A stretch of 64,000 bases of DNA from Lampris incognitus (lineage: Eukaryota > Chordata > Actinopteri > Lampriformes > Lampridae): contig NC_079214.1 in assembly GCF_029633865.1 (NCBI RefSeq), positions 24,093,373 to 24,157,372 on the forward strand, written 5' to 3'. A program made the position numbers and the translations under genes. Positions 31,935 through 49,003 of this stretch are shown in pieces (the stretch's first letter is position 1; every line of letters begins with the position of its first letter). The notes under the pieces are model-generated. The model made no database searches. It was not told where the DNA came from and saw only the letters and a list, made by a program, of their open reading frames with translations.

Positions 31935-32384
31935 TTTTTTTTCTTTTTGGCTTTTTCCCCCCTCTTTTTCTCCCCAATTATACTTGGCCAATTACCCTAT
32001 TTTCCGAGTCCCAGTTATTGCGCCACCCTCTCTGCTGACCTGGGGAGGGCTGTAGACAACCACATGCCTCCTCCGATACATGTGGAGTCACCAGCCGCTT
32101 CTTTTCACCTGACAGTGAGGAGTTTCACCAGGGGGACGTAGCGCGTGGGAGGATCAAGCTATTCCCCCCAGTTCCCCCTCCCCCGCGAATAGGCACCCTG
32201 ACCGACCAGAGGAGGTGCTAGAGCAGCGACCAGGACACATACCCACATCCGGCTTCCCACCCACAGAAACAGCCAATTGTGTCTGTAGGGATGCCTGACC
32301 AAGCCAGAGGTAACGCGGGGAGTCGAACCAGCAATCCCCGTGTTGGTAGGCAACGGAATAGACCACTACGCTACCTGGACGCCC
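31935..32384 (-). mobile_element. tRNA-derived SINE, copy 2 of a pair
   Basis: Same family and orientation as 30475-30913, with its own 12-bp target duplication TTGCTGAA[CT]TAT (31923-31934 and 32389-32400, one mismatch). It is therefore an independent insertion, not a segmental duplication. Confidence 0.88.
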
Positions 32385-32400
32385 CTACTTGCTGAATTAT

Positions 32401-33418
32401 TAATGGTCTTACCAGACTCATCTGTTGGTCACTGATGAGCAGGGATAGGATCATAGCTTTAATTGGTCTGGGAGCATTGTTGCTTAAACTAACCTGCTGG
32501 ATTACTTTCTTCTCTATGCGTTTGATCAGGGTATGTAAAGTCTGTTCACCAGTCTGGCCTGTTTGTGGTAGAAGTTTGCTCTGAACGAGAAGACAGGAGG
32601 TACTGAAGGGGGACAGCTGGTTAGGTGGAACTGCTGAAGGTAGTGTTGTTTTATTTTGGGAGATGATTACTCATCCTGAAATTTAAAAAGAGATTATGTG
32701 GACTAAGCACTCAGATAAAAATCAAGGATTAAATCTGTGTAAGGGATGGGATAGGCGGAGCTCATACACACAAGTTGAAGTTTAAAAAAAAAAGGAAATT
32801 TTTGAGTTTTCTGTCAGGGCTTTTGTTGAACCCCCTGCTCCTTGAACAACATTTTGATCTGTCTCTAGACGTGTTCAGCCTTGCTCCTGGCAAGCTTCCA
32901 CAACATTGACATTTCCACTGAATTCCTCAGCTTAGCGAGCAAAGATGCTTTACATATTGCCGTACACAGCAATGTATAACCTAATACATATTTATTCAAA
33001 TAAAGTGCACAGTATGTGAAACCTTACTCAACAAATTAACAGAATTTGGTACTCTCAGATCATGTTGCCAAAGATGAGTTTAAAATATCCCTCAAGGGCA
33101 CCGGCCTGTTTGCAAGTTGATTGAGCGGAGGAAGCATTACAGGAGGCATGTTGTTGTCCTTAAATTCGATTTCTGTGATGGATAATTCTCTCACTGCAAC
33201 AGAATCACTGTTATTAAATCAACTTGTTTGTCTAAGCATCACACTAAGGAAACAAGAAAACACGGTGTGCATTCACATCTTCAATGCTCTTAAAATGGAA
33301 ATACTTTTGTAATTATGCCTGCATTGACTGAGGGTGATCTAATCATTTCATTAGTCTTCCATGACCTGACATATTCCCCAGAGAACAGTGAGTGAAAATC
33401 CTCCTCTCCCATGTACAG
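32401..33418. other. No recognisable gene or element
   Basis: Non-coding by inspection. Ends in a pyrimidine-rich stretch before a candidate acceptor at 33418. Confidence 0.5.
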
Positions 33419-33471
33419 GTCATGGCACTCTGCTTTGCATTTGTCATCCTCCTCTTCTTCCTACTCATGAG
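33419..33471 (+). CDS. Candidate first coding exon, hydrophobic N-terminus
   Basis: A 53-bp segment between a pyrimidine-rich acceptor (CCTCTCCCATGTACAG) and a donor (ATGAG|GTAACG). It contains ATG at 33422 in a strong context (G at -3, G at +4) and then encodes MALCFAFVILLFFLLM, a transmembrane or signal-anchor sequence. The exon would end in phase 2. This suits a membrane or secreted protein, for instance a type II Golgi protein, but no family was recognised. Evidence is splice signals and composition only; the exon is short, so chance is a real alternative. Confidence 0.3.
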
Positions 33472-34546
33472 GTAACGATATAACTACCAGATTTCTTTAC
33501 CTGGCTTTGCAGGAGACAAGCCGACAAAGAAAACCCGACTTGGGGTCGCTCACACTTTTCAACGTAGATAGCTTTTTGCTGTCCGCTGTTGATTTTGTGC
33601 ATCTTCTATTTGGGCGAGGGGATGGTAATGGTTTTGTGTGTCACAGTATGGGGCTATGCTATAGAGGTGTGATTCATTCACTAATGCTTTCAAAGTAGTC
33701 TTTGTTTGAAGAGATTCAGTTTCCTTACTGATGCTAATCACCGTTGTGGACCTGTAGTGGAGATCAGTGTCAGGTAATTAAGCTTTACATCTATGGGGAA
33801 GAAATGATGAATGTCCCAAGAAAACTAATTGTGTTCTACACTGCCCTTTCCATTGCTGTCTTTCTCCCTAACCCCTCCCTCCCACCACTACACATTTTCT
33901 TATATATTTTAAGACTGAGTCTTTGATTAAAGAATAATTTAATTTGCATATGCTGGGATCAGATAGAGGAATAATCCCTCCCACCCTCCACTGTCTGAAA
34001 CCCTTTGCTCCCTCATCTTTATTCTTCTACTTTGTCATATCTGCAAGAGACTGAGCGACATATACCATCAAAAGCCCTTTTGAAGCTCCCCTCTCTCTTT
34101 CAAAATACTTTTGATTTCCGACGGCTTCGGCTGCTTATTATTCCAAACTAGTCGGTGGCCTTTTCAGAGAACTAACAAGGTTCTGAGGATGCGAGTCTTG
34201 TCTTCATGCGGAAAGCAGCTGGGGCACAGCCCTCTTCCCTCACAGACCCCAAGGCTGCAGTGCTTCAAACAAAATCCGAGCTGTTCTTCAGACATACAGT
34301 GGCTGCTCGAACAAGCTCTCAGATCACTGTTTCTCGGTCCCTTGGTCTTACAGGACTGTCCTCCTCTGTCCCCTGGAAAACAAAGATGCAGAGCAGGCCA
34401 CGTTTTCCTTCCTTTTCCTTCAACTCTCAGTAGTGAAGCATGTGTGACTAACACGGCTCCATGTAAAGAATAAAGTGACGGTATTTTGATTTCAGTTACA
34501 ATTTTCACACACAGGTTAGCATAAACAACGTTTTGAGAACCTATTA

Positions 34547-34549
<3 letters not shown>
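33472..34549. other. Presumed intronic DNA
   Basis: No feature beyond AT-rich runs. Open frames show no motif. Confidence 0.5.

Positions 34550-34600
<51 letters not shown>
34550..34600 (+). repeat. (TG)n microsatellite
   Basis: About 25 uninterrupted TG units. Confidence 0.95.
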
Positions 34601-34602
<2 letters not shown>

Positions 34603-34604
<2 letters not shown>

Positions 34605-36950
34605 CACGTGCATGCATCTTGCTGCTTTTTGTTCCAACCACACAGACTTATTGCCGGATTATGATTTAAAATTTTTTTTTGAGGCTTCAAGCTTTTGTCC
34701 ACAAGGATAAAAGAACAGTTTACTCTAGAGAGCTCCTACATGTTTTTGACAGGCACCAAAGCTATTTATTGAACTTCCAAAAATTCAGTCCAAACTTCAC
34801 TTTACTTTCATCTTGGCCTCCTCTTGCAAGCTTGCCTTTGCTGTTTTCCTCTTCCAGCCTTCCCCCCTCATCCTGCTCATCAGTTTGGAGTAGGAGGGGC
34901 TTAGTGGGAGTGCGGTTCACAGAGAAACTCGGGTTTTCAAGTTCCCCTGTCACTAGCCTATGTGTTTGCTTACAGACTCAGTCTGCCTCCCCAGTTTACT
35001 TTTTTGAGGTCTCTTTTCCTCTTTCCCGCTTTGCACCAATGTATGATGCAACTATCAGTTAGCGTTTTTACGCCGAGATCCCACAATACTGCACTCATGA
35101 AGACTTGTCTTTACGTCGGCTTTGTGTTTTTACACTGAACCAAACAATGGGGGCATAATTGCACCCCAGTGTGTGATTTTACATAGCATGCTGGTCTTCC
35201 ACAAGCAGAGGCGTCACGACACACAACAGCGTCGGCAGCCCTGTCCTGCCGGCTGTCCCTTTTACACAGAGGTCGATTCGGCTTTGTGACTACCTCCGCT
35301 GGCAGCTTAACGCTGGAACAACAATGACCCCCCCATTCAGTCTTCGTACCTTTTACACAGAATGGTGAGGTCGCTTAATGCCACAATGTTCCCGCCTTGA
35401 AAAGGCTGTGTAAAAAGCCTCGGTGGGTGCTAAAGTGAGGAAAAGTTCTGTTTTCTTCCACCAACATCCACAACACCTTCAAAGGTAGGGAGCAAAGCCC
35501 TGGGGTGTAAATATGTGTATTGGTTTAATTTATGGTTATCACAAGAGATGCCGCAGGAGCAGTGTTTTAATGTGCATCATTTGTTATGCAAGGCACCACC
35601 ACTGGGAAAACATTCTACAGAAAAGGAGAGGAAAAGCAAGGCTGACCAGCTGCACCCAATCTGGGTGTAATCCACGGCTGGTAGGCTGCAAAAGAGCTGC
35701 ATCCTTTCAGAGGCAGTAAAAAAAAAAAAAAAAGGAGTGTCAGAGCCCCAGAATGTATACAAAGCCTGACCGAAAAACAGCAAAATTTATTGACTGTCTT
35801 CCTGAGCACTTGTGACAGCCACGACACGTTTCTCAGTATGTGATACAGACCCGCTGAAGCCCTTTTTGTTTGCTAAATCCACTGTGAAGATTGCCCCAGT
35901 GCTTTGAGAGTTGGGAATGTTGGGGTGGGGGATGCCATTGGAGCAAAGGCCGGCCCGGCTATAGTGTCTTTTATTTATAATCTCAATTATTCCCATCTCG
36001 CCTGCTCGTACAAAGCAAAGTGCATTGTTGGTAGCAAATATTCAGCTCATTGTTTGGACACTAGTGTAAAAGAATTGCACTAGCTGTTGCCTAAAACACA
36101 AAAATGTCATACATAGCAGTGGGCTTTGGCATATATTAGAGCTGAATAAAATACCATCTTGAATAAAACAAAAAGAGTCTTGCTAATGTTTTCCTTTTCA
36201 GTGATTTCTCTTTTTAACTAGGTTAGTATCCACGGAGAAGCATTGCGTTCATAACTCTTCATTAACATGTACCTGGGCCCCTCTCATTTTATGACTTAAT
36301 TTTGACAGACTATTATGAATCACGAATGGACAAGAAAGTCCATTTCCTTTAGAGTTGCACATCTATTATTTAACCTGCACAAGTATATGCACTATGAAAA
36401 TTGGCCTGAAAGAACAATTTTCCTCTGCATCTTTATCAGGTGTCAGATTGAAAGCTGTGCCTTTTCTGTGTGGCTCAGTATTTGTATTTCTCTTCTCAAG
36501 TTAACATTCATATCTGGCCATGCTCTGTGGGCATGTGTGTATTCCTACATGTGCCACCAGTTTTGATTTGGTACACTGGGCTATTTGAACCGCCTAATGC
36601 TTTCACAGGTGAAAGTTTTCAGCATTAATGTTACGCATTCGGCTCAAAGCAGGATTCTTTTTTTTTTTTACATATATTTTTAAGATGTTTCCCCACGTTT
36701 TTATTTCACTATAAAAGCGACAGCAGTGGAACTCGCAGGGGTAACTTGCGCAGTGATGTGATTGGTGTACACAGATACACGGTACCCCCCGAGTCTACAC
36801 GGTACCCCCCGAGTCTTCGGAATATGACTGACTGCCGTCTGCGACGTTGGCCAGTGAAGCTGCTTTACTCAGTCTCTTTCTTATCAAAGCTTTTCCCATC
36901 TTCAGTTTTAACCACTAGGGGATCTATGTTCTGAATCAAAGCGCAGCTGG
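34603..36950. other. Unassigned DNA with a repeated TTTTACAC motif
   Basis: Between 35062 and 35425 the motif TTTTTACGC/TTTTTACAC/TTTTACACAGA occurs four times on the plus strand and once inverted (GCTGTGTAAAAAGCC, about 35405-35419). This could be an unclassified DNA transposon. An exact 20-bp tandem duplication, TACACGGTACCCCCCGAGTC, is at 36776-36795 and 36796-36815. An A-run lies at about 35719-35734. Confidence 0.4.
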
Positions 36951-36952
36951 TG

Positions 36953-39828
<2,876 letters not shown>

Positions 39829-40203
39829 TGCTCCCTGGGCGGCAAGGTGTTGCAGTGGTTAACGCGGTCATCTCGCAGCAAGAAGGTCCTGGGTTCGAGC
39901 CCCGGGGTTGTCCAACCTCGGGGATCGTCCCAGGCCGTCCTCTGTGTGGAGTTTGCATGTTCTCCCTGTGTCTGCGTGGGTTTCCTCCATGTGCTCCGGT
40001 TTCCTCCCACAGTCCAAAGACATGTAGGTCAGGTGAATCGGCTGTACTAAAGTGTCCCTAGGTGTGAATGTGTCGGCCTTGTGATGGACTGGCTGCCTGC
40101 CCAGGGTGTCTCCCCACCTGCCACCCAATGACTGCTGGGATGGGCTCCAGCATCCCACGACCCTGGTTGGGATAGGCAGCTTGGATAATGGATGGATGGA
40201 TGG
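39829..40203 (+). mobile_element. Full-length tRNA-derived SINE, type A tail
   Basis: The most complete type A copy: head with GTTGCAGTGGTTAACGCGG (A-box region) and GGGTTCGAGCCCC (B-box), core GTGTGGAGTTTGCATGTTCT, then CAAAGACATGTAGGTCAGG, CTGGGATGGGCTCCAGCATC, and a tail of GATAATGGATGGATGGATGG. About 375 bp. Confidence 0.85.
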
Positions 40204-41594
40204 TGCTCCACGCTGAAAAATGTCAAATACTCTGATTATGTTAAATCCTAGTAAAAGGTCAATGTTATGCTAAATTCATCTTTTGAAAAGTTGAATGTAG
40301 TGATATAATGACACTCATGGAATATGTCGTGATGACAAGATGATAAATATACTGGTAGCTGTAATGTTACTTGCAAAGATATTTTTTTCCCCAGGTATTT
40401 TGACTCCCCTGACCCAGATTGGTTAAATCTGGTATCATCTGATGTCACAAACGTGAGCCATGCTAGCTCAGCACCTGTGGGCAGTTTTAACGGAAAAGTG
40501 AATTAAGTGCTCTTTTAGCATGCTTATGCATCATTGTGTTAGAAGCAGGACATAGTACAGCACTTAAAAGGTAAAACATGCACGTGAGCGTCAGACTACA
40601 AGATCAGAAATGTGGGTAATTGAGGCAAGGCCTCACTCCCCTCGCTCTTTAGGCACCCTTTTAACTGTGTAATAGTGAGGGGGCTCCAACAGAGTATGGT
40701 TGGTGTCTAGCAGGTACAAACTCAATGATATCTAATTTAAGTGTTTTGTCAATAAGCTCATTTCATAGAAAGATCGAGAAGCTCTCTTTGACTTGATTTA
40801 GCACCTTTTTTAGTTTAACAGCCTCTTTCCACAGAAGCTGTTAGGAAATTTATATGAGCCAGATTAATTGCTGAGTAAAGTGTCCATGTCTTTCCCTGCC
40901 CATTGGCTGTGATGGATCGGTAGTACATTAATGACCCTGCTGTTGGAAGGGCTATAAATTCATCATGGCTGTAATTACAAATATGTATTTGTTTCCTCAT
41001 CATTATTTATGGTGCATTCAATCCCTGTGAGTCAATGGAGTATTGATGTTAGTGAATAGCTTAGCCCCTGTCAAAAAGCATTACAAGGATAATTTTCGTT
41101 TCCCTCAGAAAACTTAGTTGTTGAAAAGCTGCCTAGCATGGAAGAGAGATTCATCATAATATGTTTCGGGAGGTTTAGCTTTTTTAAGGATTTCCATTGT
41201 TAAAAGGTACAGCCTGTTGAAATAGCCATGTTTGTCTGTGTGATAGGCTATCGCTTATATAGAAAAGCCTATTTTCACATGTGTAACTCATTAAAGCCAC
41301 TCTACATTAAATGTTGCAGACTGTGTTGGTAGTAAACTTTGCTGTGCAAGTAAAAAGTTTTGCACAGGAGTGAATTTAGCGCTTTTATCTCAACTATATA
41401 GCTTTTGTAAAAAGCAGATGATGTTAAGGCCTACTGAAATAGACAGTTCTTTTATGCAGGGTTATTCATAAAGGAAATGTTAAACGAACATTTTGGTAGA
41501 TGAGCTAATGGCAAAAATATGTAAATGTTAGCTTTATGGGTATCTGTTTCTGGATTTCAACTTAAATACTTGCAACCTCAGCAAGTAGTGAAAA
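40204..41594. other. No recognisable gene or element
   Basis: Non-coding by inspection. Confidence 0.5.
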
Positions 41595-41595
41595 T

Positions 41596-41648
<53 letters not shown>
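41595..41648 (+). repeat. (TA)n(TG)n compound microsatellite
   Basis: TA units to about 41614, then about 17 TG units. Confidence 0.93.
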
Positions 41649-41653
<5 letters not shown>

Positions 41654-41732
41654 CAAAGATGACAGACAAATTGACTTCACAGCTACAGTGTCAACCATCT
41701 TTGATTGCATCACAATATAATTATGGTTATGC

Positions 41733-43664
<1,932 letters not shown>

Positions 43665-45674
43665 GTGTGTGTGTGGGGGGGGGGGCGGTTATTTTTGGGT
43701 CTATATGTATATACGTATACTATAGTATGTGTGTGTGTTCAGCAGTTTTAGCTTTTATTCTGTAGGATAGTCAAAATAGGCAGGAAACACGGGGTGAAGA
43801 GAGCAGGTGAAGACATGTCGCAAAGGTACAGAGCCAGATTCAATCAAACCCTGGGATGCTGCAACCAGGCTTGAGCCTACATGGTTTCCGCTTAACTGAT
43901 TAAACCGCCAAGTAACCTTGGAAGATATTTTTTTAAAGCAGCATTAAGTGATTCATAACTGCTAGATGGCAGACAGTAGTGTTACATTGATTTCAAAAAG
44001 CTCACAACTAAGCCGCTGCTCATTCCTCATGTTTTTGTCTATACAGGGTTTTACAAACAGCATGCTTGCAATCTATTTTTTACTTGGAACGTGCTCAACA
44101 AAAGGAGAGGAAGCAAGCATCATAGCTTAACATGCCTACTGAAGAGACGTAATACCCAACAAAATAATCAACCTACTTAGCATTGTTGACTTTACTGTGT
44201 TGGCACTATAAACAAGTTTCTTCACCAGGCAGTCTCTCTTTGTTTGACTCTTAGCTATTTTGCACTAAACAGGTAGCAGTAGTGTTCACACAAGCTGAAC
44301 ATTAAGGAACGCTATATGGGTGTTGATTATCAGCAGGATTGGCAGCACTAGCAATCCTTTCACATAAGGGAGTCATTTGATTCACTGTTAATATCAAAAA
44401 TATTGCTTGATGCAGCTTTCCTAACTGATACTACACAGTGTGCATGGGAGAAGAACAGTTTTCATGTGTTGACGGTGCCTTTGATCAAAAGGCTTGGGTG
44501 TAGTAGCGAAAATTAAGCTCCAATGTTATGTAAGAGGATTTACATAATAATGAAGAGACAGACACAGACTGTATACCATTCACTATCTTCAGTGTTGAGC
44601 CTTGATTCTATAGCTGGGTGAACTGTTTCCCCTTCTCAAGTAGGTAAGTTTTCATCTTTGTGCATAAACAAGGAATTATATCTCATATGTTGATCTTCAA
44701 AAAGGATGAGGTATAAAACGCAAAGGAATGTATTCACTTGGCATTTCTTTGGTGCTAGCATTGAAATTAAGTATAAGGCAAACACTTGGCCTAAGATTAG
44801 TGTGAAGTATGGCGGAGCCAGAAAAAGCTAAATGTGCCAGGGACTTCCTTGAAAGAATCACATGAGAGATTTTATGGAGGTCTCAAAAATAATTTTGCTG
44901 TACAGCTTTCCCTGTGTGCATTTTTTTCTTAACCTTTAATGATGTAATAGCATACATGAAATGAAAATGCCTCTGTAATTCCTACCAAAAACTGGAACTA
45001 AGACATGCATGATGTGTTTCATTTGTTATCAAAACCAGAAAAGACTTCTTTTGATGGCCATTTAGGTGATAGTAGCACTACCACAAATGTGCGTTTTCAT
45101 TATTTTTTTAACTGAAAGTGAATCTTTTTCTCAAATTAACTACAAAATCGCTGGACAACACAGGCACTTGTTTATTTGCCAGACTAGCAAAGGATCCTTA
45201 CTATAAAATCTGACATTACTAAAACGTCTAATTTGTTTGATAATGAAGTAGCAGAGTTTTAGTTACCAGCCAGGCCTACAAGGCAGGATAGGCCACTGGG
45301 GTACATGTGTGGTAAAGACAATCCCGATTCAACAATGTAAAACAAACTTTGTGGTGTATAAGCAGGTTTAATTGTGAAAGACAGCCCCATTCCTCTGCCA
45401 ACATTAATAGTTGTGTAATTATCACAAATATCAATATTGCTTAAGCATCTTTGTGTTACTGATGGCTATTTGATTGCCAAATATGTCTCGCTGTGAAACT
45501 TCAGTGTGCCATTGGAGTGTGTCTGTAGCTGCTACATAGCAGCCAATACTTTAACCCTCTGTGGGGTCCAGGAGAATTTGCCTGAATACCCCCATGTAAT
45601 TTTCACTCTCAGTAATGTCCTAGTTTGATAGTCACCGTAAGAATTTCCCATGTTTCTGTTATGTGTGCAGGCAG
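43665..45674. other. No recognisable gene or element
   Basis: Begins with a GT/G-rich array to about 43685. The rest is non-coding by inspection, up to a candidate splice acceptor at 45670/45674. Confidence 0.5.
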
Positions 45675-45779
45675 TGAAGAAACCATTCAATACCTGGAAG
45701 AGCCAGCTCTGGGAAAGCTTACCAGTACATCAAGCGCTGGGAAGATTGACAGGATGCCCAGCCACTTGGCCATTTCCTG
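45675..45779 (+). CDS. Candidate internal coding exon
   Basis: A tandem acceptor (TTATGTGTGCAGGCAG, AG at 45670 and 45674) is followed by a frame that encodes EETIQYLEEPALGKLTSTSS and then AGKIDRMPSHLAIS. It is open until a possible donor CCTG|GTGAAT at 45780; the next codons give TGG TGA. Entry in phase 2 fits the end of the exon at 33471. The length of 105 bp keeps the frame. An alternative exon, 45671-45795 with donor TTAGAG|GTTAGT, is open in another frame, so the coding assignment is uncertain. The peptide was not recognised. Confidence 0.3.
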
Positions 45780-46812
45780 GTGAATGGATTAGAGGTTAGT
45801 ACTTGTGCAACCCGAGTCTTATAATTGCTCCATGATGATCTTAAAAGCTTCAATTAAAAGGTACTCCCGTCTCTCTTATAAGCTTAGATGAGTAAACATA
45901 GCCTGTCACAGCTCTCCTTAAATCCTTCATTTGCTTTTCTTCTCGTCACTATATGAAATTTAATAGCATAAAGAAAAAGGCAACTCTTTGAACATGCTCT
46001 GGATTCATTAGCTTGTATCACAGTGGTAATTGGATGTCTGCTTGGTAAGAGACTTGTTTGACTTTAAAGACACTGAACTAAGCCTTAGCCAACATATAAC
46101 AGCTTTGTGGCGCCCACATAACCTCTGGGGTATGGTAGTTTTTTTTGTTTTGTTTTTTTTCATACACATACCCGCTTATGACAGGATAAAAAACGTAAGC
46201 CTGGGTATTTGTCACAAACATATTTCTATTTATAACTTTTTGTCCTATTCAGTTACCTCTTGTCAGTTCTCTTGAATTTGTAGTTTTCATAAGGCTACAG
46301 AAGCTAGCTACTTTTTGCCTTGACCTCCATCTAAAGTTAAGCTTAAAGGTCTTTGTAATGTTATGCATAAAGGTTTTCATTATGGTTTTTTAAAAGTGTT
46401 TACATTTTCTCTGTCGTCTCTCCTCCATTTAATTAGGAGTATGCTTAATCCCTCCATGGGCCTTTGTCATAAGCTTTTTGGTAATGACCTGCTTAATCCC
46501 CCCACTTCAGATAAAGTGTATAGGTGCATTAACTTAAAGCAATTTCCTCTTTTCACCCACTGACTCAAAGTGATTGAACAATATTTTCATTCTTGAGCAA
46601 CAGTATGAATTTATATATTTGTTTGTGTAAATCTGTTAACCAAGCACCATTGGGTCTATTCAGCAACATAGGAAGGAAGGTGTCTATGTCTCATTTTCAG
46701 GTCTGGAAGCGTAGCAGGTTGTTAAGTTCTAGTTATGTTTTGGCAGGTGTGATGGCAGGTGAGACAGACCTATATGTTTGATGCTTTTTTTCACCTTGGC
46801 TGTGATAACATG
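45780..46812. other. Presumed intronic or intergenic DNA
   Basis: No gene or element recognised. Confidence 0.5.
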
Positions 46813-47197
46813 GGGCAACATGGGGGCCCAGTGGTTAGCACTGTTGCGTCACAGAATGAAGGTCCTGGGTACGAACCCCAGGCCATCCCAGGCTATGACA
46901 GGTCCTTTCTGTGTGGAGTTTGCGTGTTCTCCCCGTGTCTGCATGGGTTTCCTCCGGGTTCTCCGGTCCCCTCCCCACCCCCCACCCCCCACCATAAAAA
47001 GACTTGCATAAATTAATTCTCCAGTCTGTGCTTCTGACTGAGGCATGGCAAGAAGTACTGGAGTTGGTCACCGGGCACTGTGTGGCGGCTGCCCACTGGT
47101 TCTAGCTACAGTATGTGTTGGGATGGGTTAAATGCAAAGGATGAATTTCCCCACAGGGATCAATAAAGTATATCTTATCTTATCTTATCTTATCTTA
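46813..47197 (+). mobile_element. Full-length tRNA-derived SINE, type B tail
   Basis: Head with CCAGTGGTTAGCACTG and B-box GGGTACGAACCCC, core TGTGTGGAGTTTGCGTGTTC, then GACTGAGGCATGGCAAGAAG, GGATGGGTTAAATGCAAAGG, GATCAATAAAGTATATCTTA and a (TATCT)n tail at about 47170-47197. Confidence 0.85.
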
Positions 47198-48027
47198 AGT
47201 AAGTACAGACGATGTCAGCTCTGATATTAACTGAAAAATTGATCAGTGCCTTTGAAATTTTACCTGCTTACTGTTGGACACGCCTTTAATTGTATGATTT
47301 TCTTTATGACACACTACTTATTGTATCTAAATCCTCTGCCCTTGTACTTCTAAAGTAAATTTCATTTCTGCTTATTAATACTTAATTGATCTCAGGGTAA
47401 TTACCGGCTGCTCTGGTCAGTGTAGTGCAAGATATTACTTTGGTAAGCTTTGTCAAAAGTGCTTTATCTTTTTCACGATATCAGCTTCATCCCAAGGCAT
47501 GTGATAATAATGTAGCCTACCTCCACAAAGAAATTTGAAGTCAAATCTGTCTGTTCATTAGTGTACAGTAACATTTTAGAATATAAAAAAACCTGCAGAA
47601 ACCCAACTGCCAACAAAAGATTAAAAACCTTGAAAGGCTATTGAATTTGTACTCAAGCTTTCTGCAAATTAAAGAGAAACTGGCATTTTTGTTGTTTGAC
47701 TTATTATTAAATTATTGACTCAGGAAAAGCCTCGTCTCTCAAGACTCAATTCAACATTTGAAAATCCAAGTCCATTGGTATTGTAAATGAGCAATGATTA
47801 CAAGTCTCTGTATTCAGCAATATCCTTGCATTGACAACCAGATATGGCTTCTATCTGCCTAACTCCTCCGCATGACATTGAACTACTAATCTTACCACCA
47901 TGAGCTATGAAAGGGGAGGTAAATAACTATAGACAAAAGTCAAGTACTGTCACCAAGCAGTGATGGGATTTTTGTTGAAGATCTTCTTCAAATTAAAATC
48001 TGCCCATCCTGAATTACTGTTGATATC
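47198..48027. other. No recognisable gene or element
   Basis: Non-coding by inspection. Confidence 0.5.
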
Positions 48028-48239
48028 TTGGTCATTTTGTCTGTGAATGTTCTCCTTCATCCAGGTCATGGTTATCCAAAGGAGTTGAATCAGGTGCAAC
48101 TGGACTTGGTATATATCCGTGAAGACGTTTCGTCACTCATCCAAGAGGCTTCCTCAGTTCGTGCCTTTCTGACTAGACCAAGCTAGTCTGACTGGCTGGT
48201 GATGAGACTCAGTATTTATCCTCTATGAGTCGTTGTCAG

Positions 48240-48440
48240 AGCTATTGATATGCGTGGCTCTTTGTGATCAGATGTTTACCAACGCCCGTTGTTAACAGAG
48301 CCATAGATATGCGTGGCTCTTTTGTGTACCGATGTTATGGCCGTGCAGGTCGTTATCGGAGCTACTGATATGCGTGGCTTTCCTGTGCTCCGATGTCCAG
48401 CCGGGCCCGTCGCCATCGGAACTATTGATTTGCATTTGTT
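48240..48440. repeat. About 60-bp tandem repeats in the Penelope remnant
   Basis: GATATGCGTGGCT recurs at 48247, 48306 and 48367 (spacing 59 and 61), each followed by a CGATGT-like and a GTCG-like block. A degraded fourth unit ends near 48435. Confidence 0.8.
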
Positions 48441-48483
48441 TAGTAGCGACGGTCGTTGGGGTTGTTAATTTCTACTTCATTGT

Positions 48484-48862
48484 TCAGTGGTCACGAGAGT
48501 CGTTGGAGTCGTTAGTGACCGACTGTTGTTCTTGGAGGCTAGGCTTCTTGAGTCTCCTGGGTAGAGATGAAAGGACGGCATTGTAAGTGGGAGATAGGTG
48601 GTGTCGCAGACGACCTCCTCTTTTGAGGGATGGTTTTTCCAGTTTCGCATAGATGGCTTCCTTCACCCCTCTTTCAAACCATCTATCTTCTCTGTCCAAA
48701 ATGTGTACGTTGCTGTCCTCGAAGGAGTGTGTCTTCTCCTTTAGGTGTAGATAGACTGCTGAGTCTTGTCCGGAGGAGTTTGGCCTTCTGTGTTGGGCCA
48801 TCCGTTTGTGTAGTGGTTGTTTGGTTTCTCCTATGTATAGGTCAGTGCAATCCTCATTGCAT
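48484..48862 (-). pseudogene. Penelope GIY-YIG endonuclease, C-terminal fragment
   Basis: The minus-strand frame reads CNEDCTDLYIGETKQPLHKR, then MAQHRRPNSSGQDSAVYLHL, then HILDREDRWFERGVKEAI and GGRLRHHLSPTYNAVLSSLP. The LYIGET block is the YIG half of the GIY-YIG nuclease motif, and the Arg and the Glu of RGVKEAI match the conserved catalytic region of Penelope elements. The frame is open to the direct repeat at 48862, and the RT that should precede it is gone. After SSLPRR the remaining codons to 48484 are element 3' sequence. Confidence 0.85.
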
Positions 48863-49003
48863 TGGTCATTTTGTGTCTGTGAATGTTCTCATTCATCCAG
48901 GTCATGGTTAAGAGGAAGCCTCTTGGATGAGAGGCGAAATGTCTTCACGGATATATACCAAGTCCAGTTGCACTTGATTCAACTCCTTTGGATTGGTCAT
49001 TTT

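Larger units (their letters stand above)
48028..49003 (-). mobile_element. Penelope-like element remnant
   Basis: 81-bp inverted repeats (48075-48155 and 48912-48992) contain TGGTATATATCCGTGAAGAC and the inverse. A direct repeat of about 50 bp with CTGTGAATGTTCTC and CATCCAGGTCATGGTTA precedes each. TTGGTCATTTT occurs at 48028, 48862 and 48993. This mixed inverted/direct terminal layout and the GIY-YIG fragment between identify a Penelope-like retroelement, 5'-truncated (no RT). Confidence 0.85.

Noticed and set aside
34164..34643. 159-codon minus-strand frame
   Set aside because: Its start crosses a (TG)n array and the rest has no motif or splice context.
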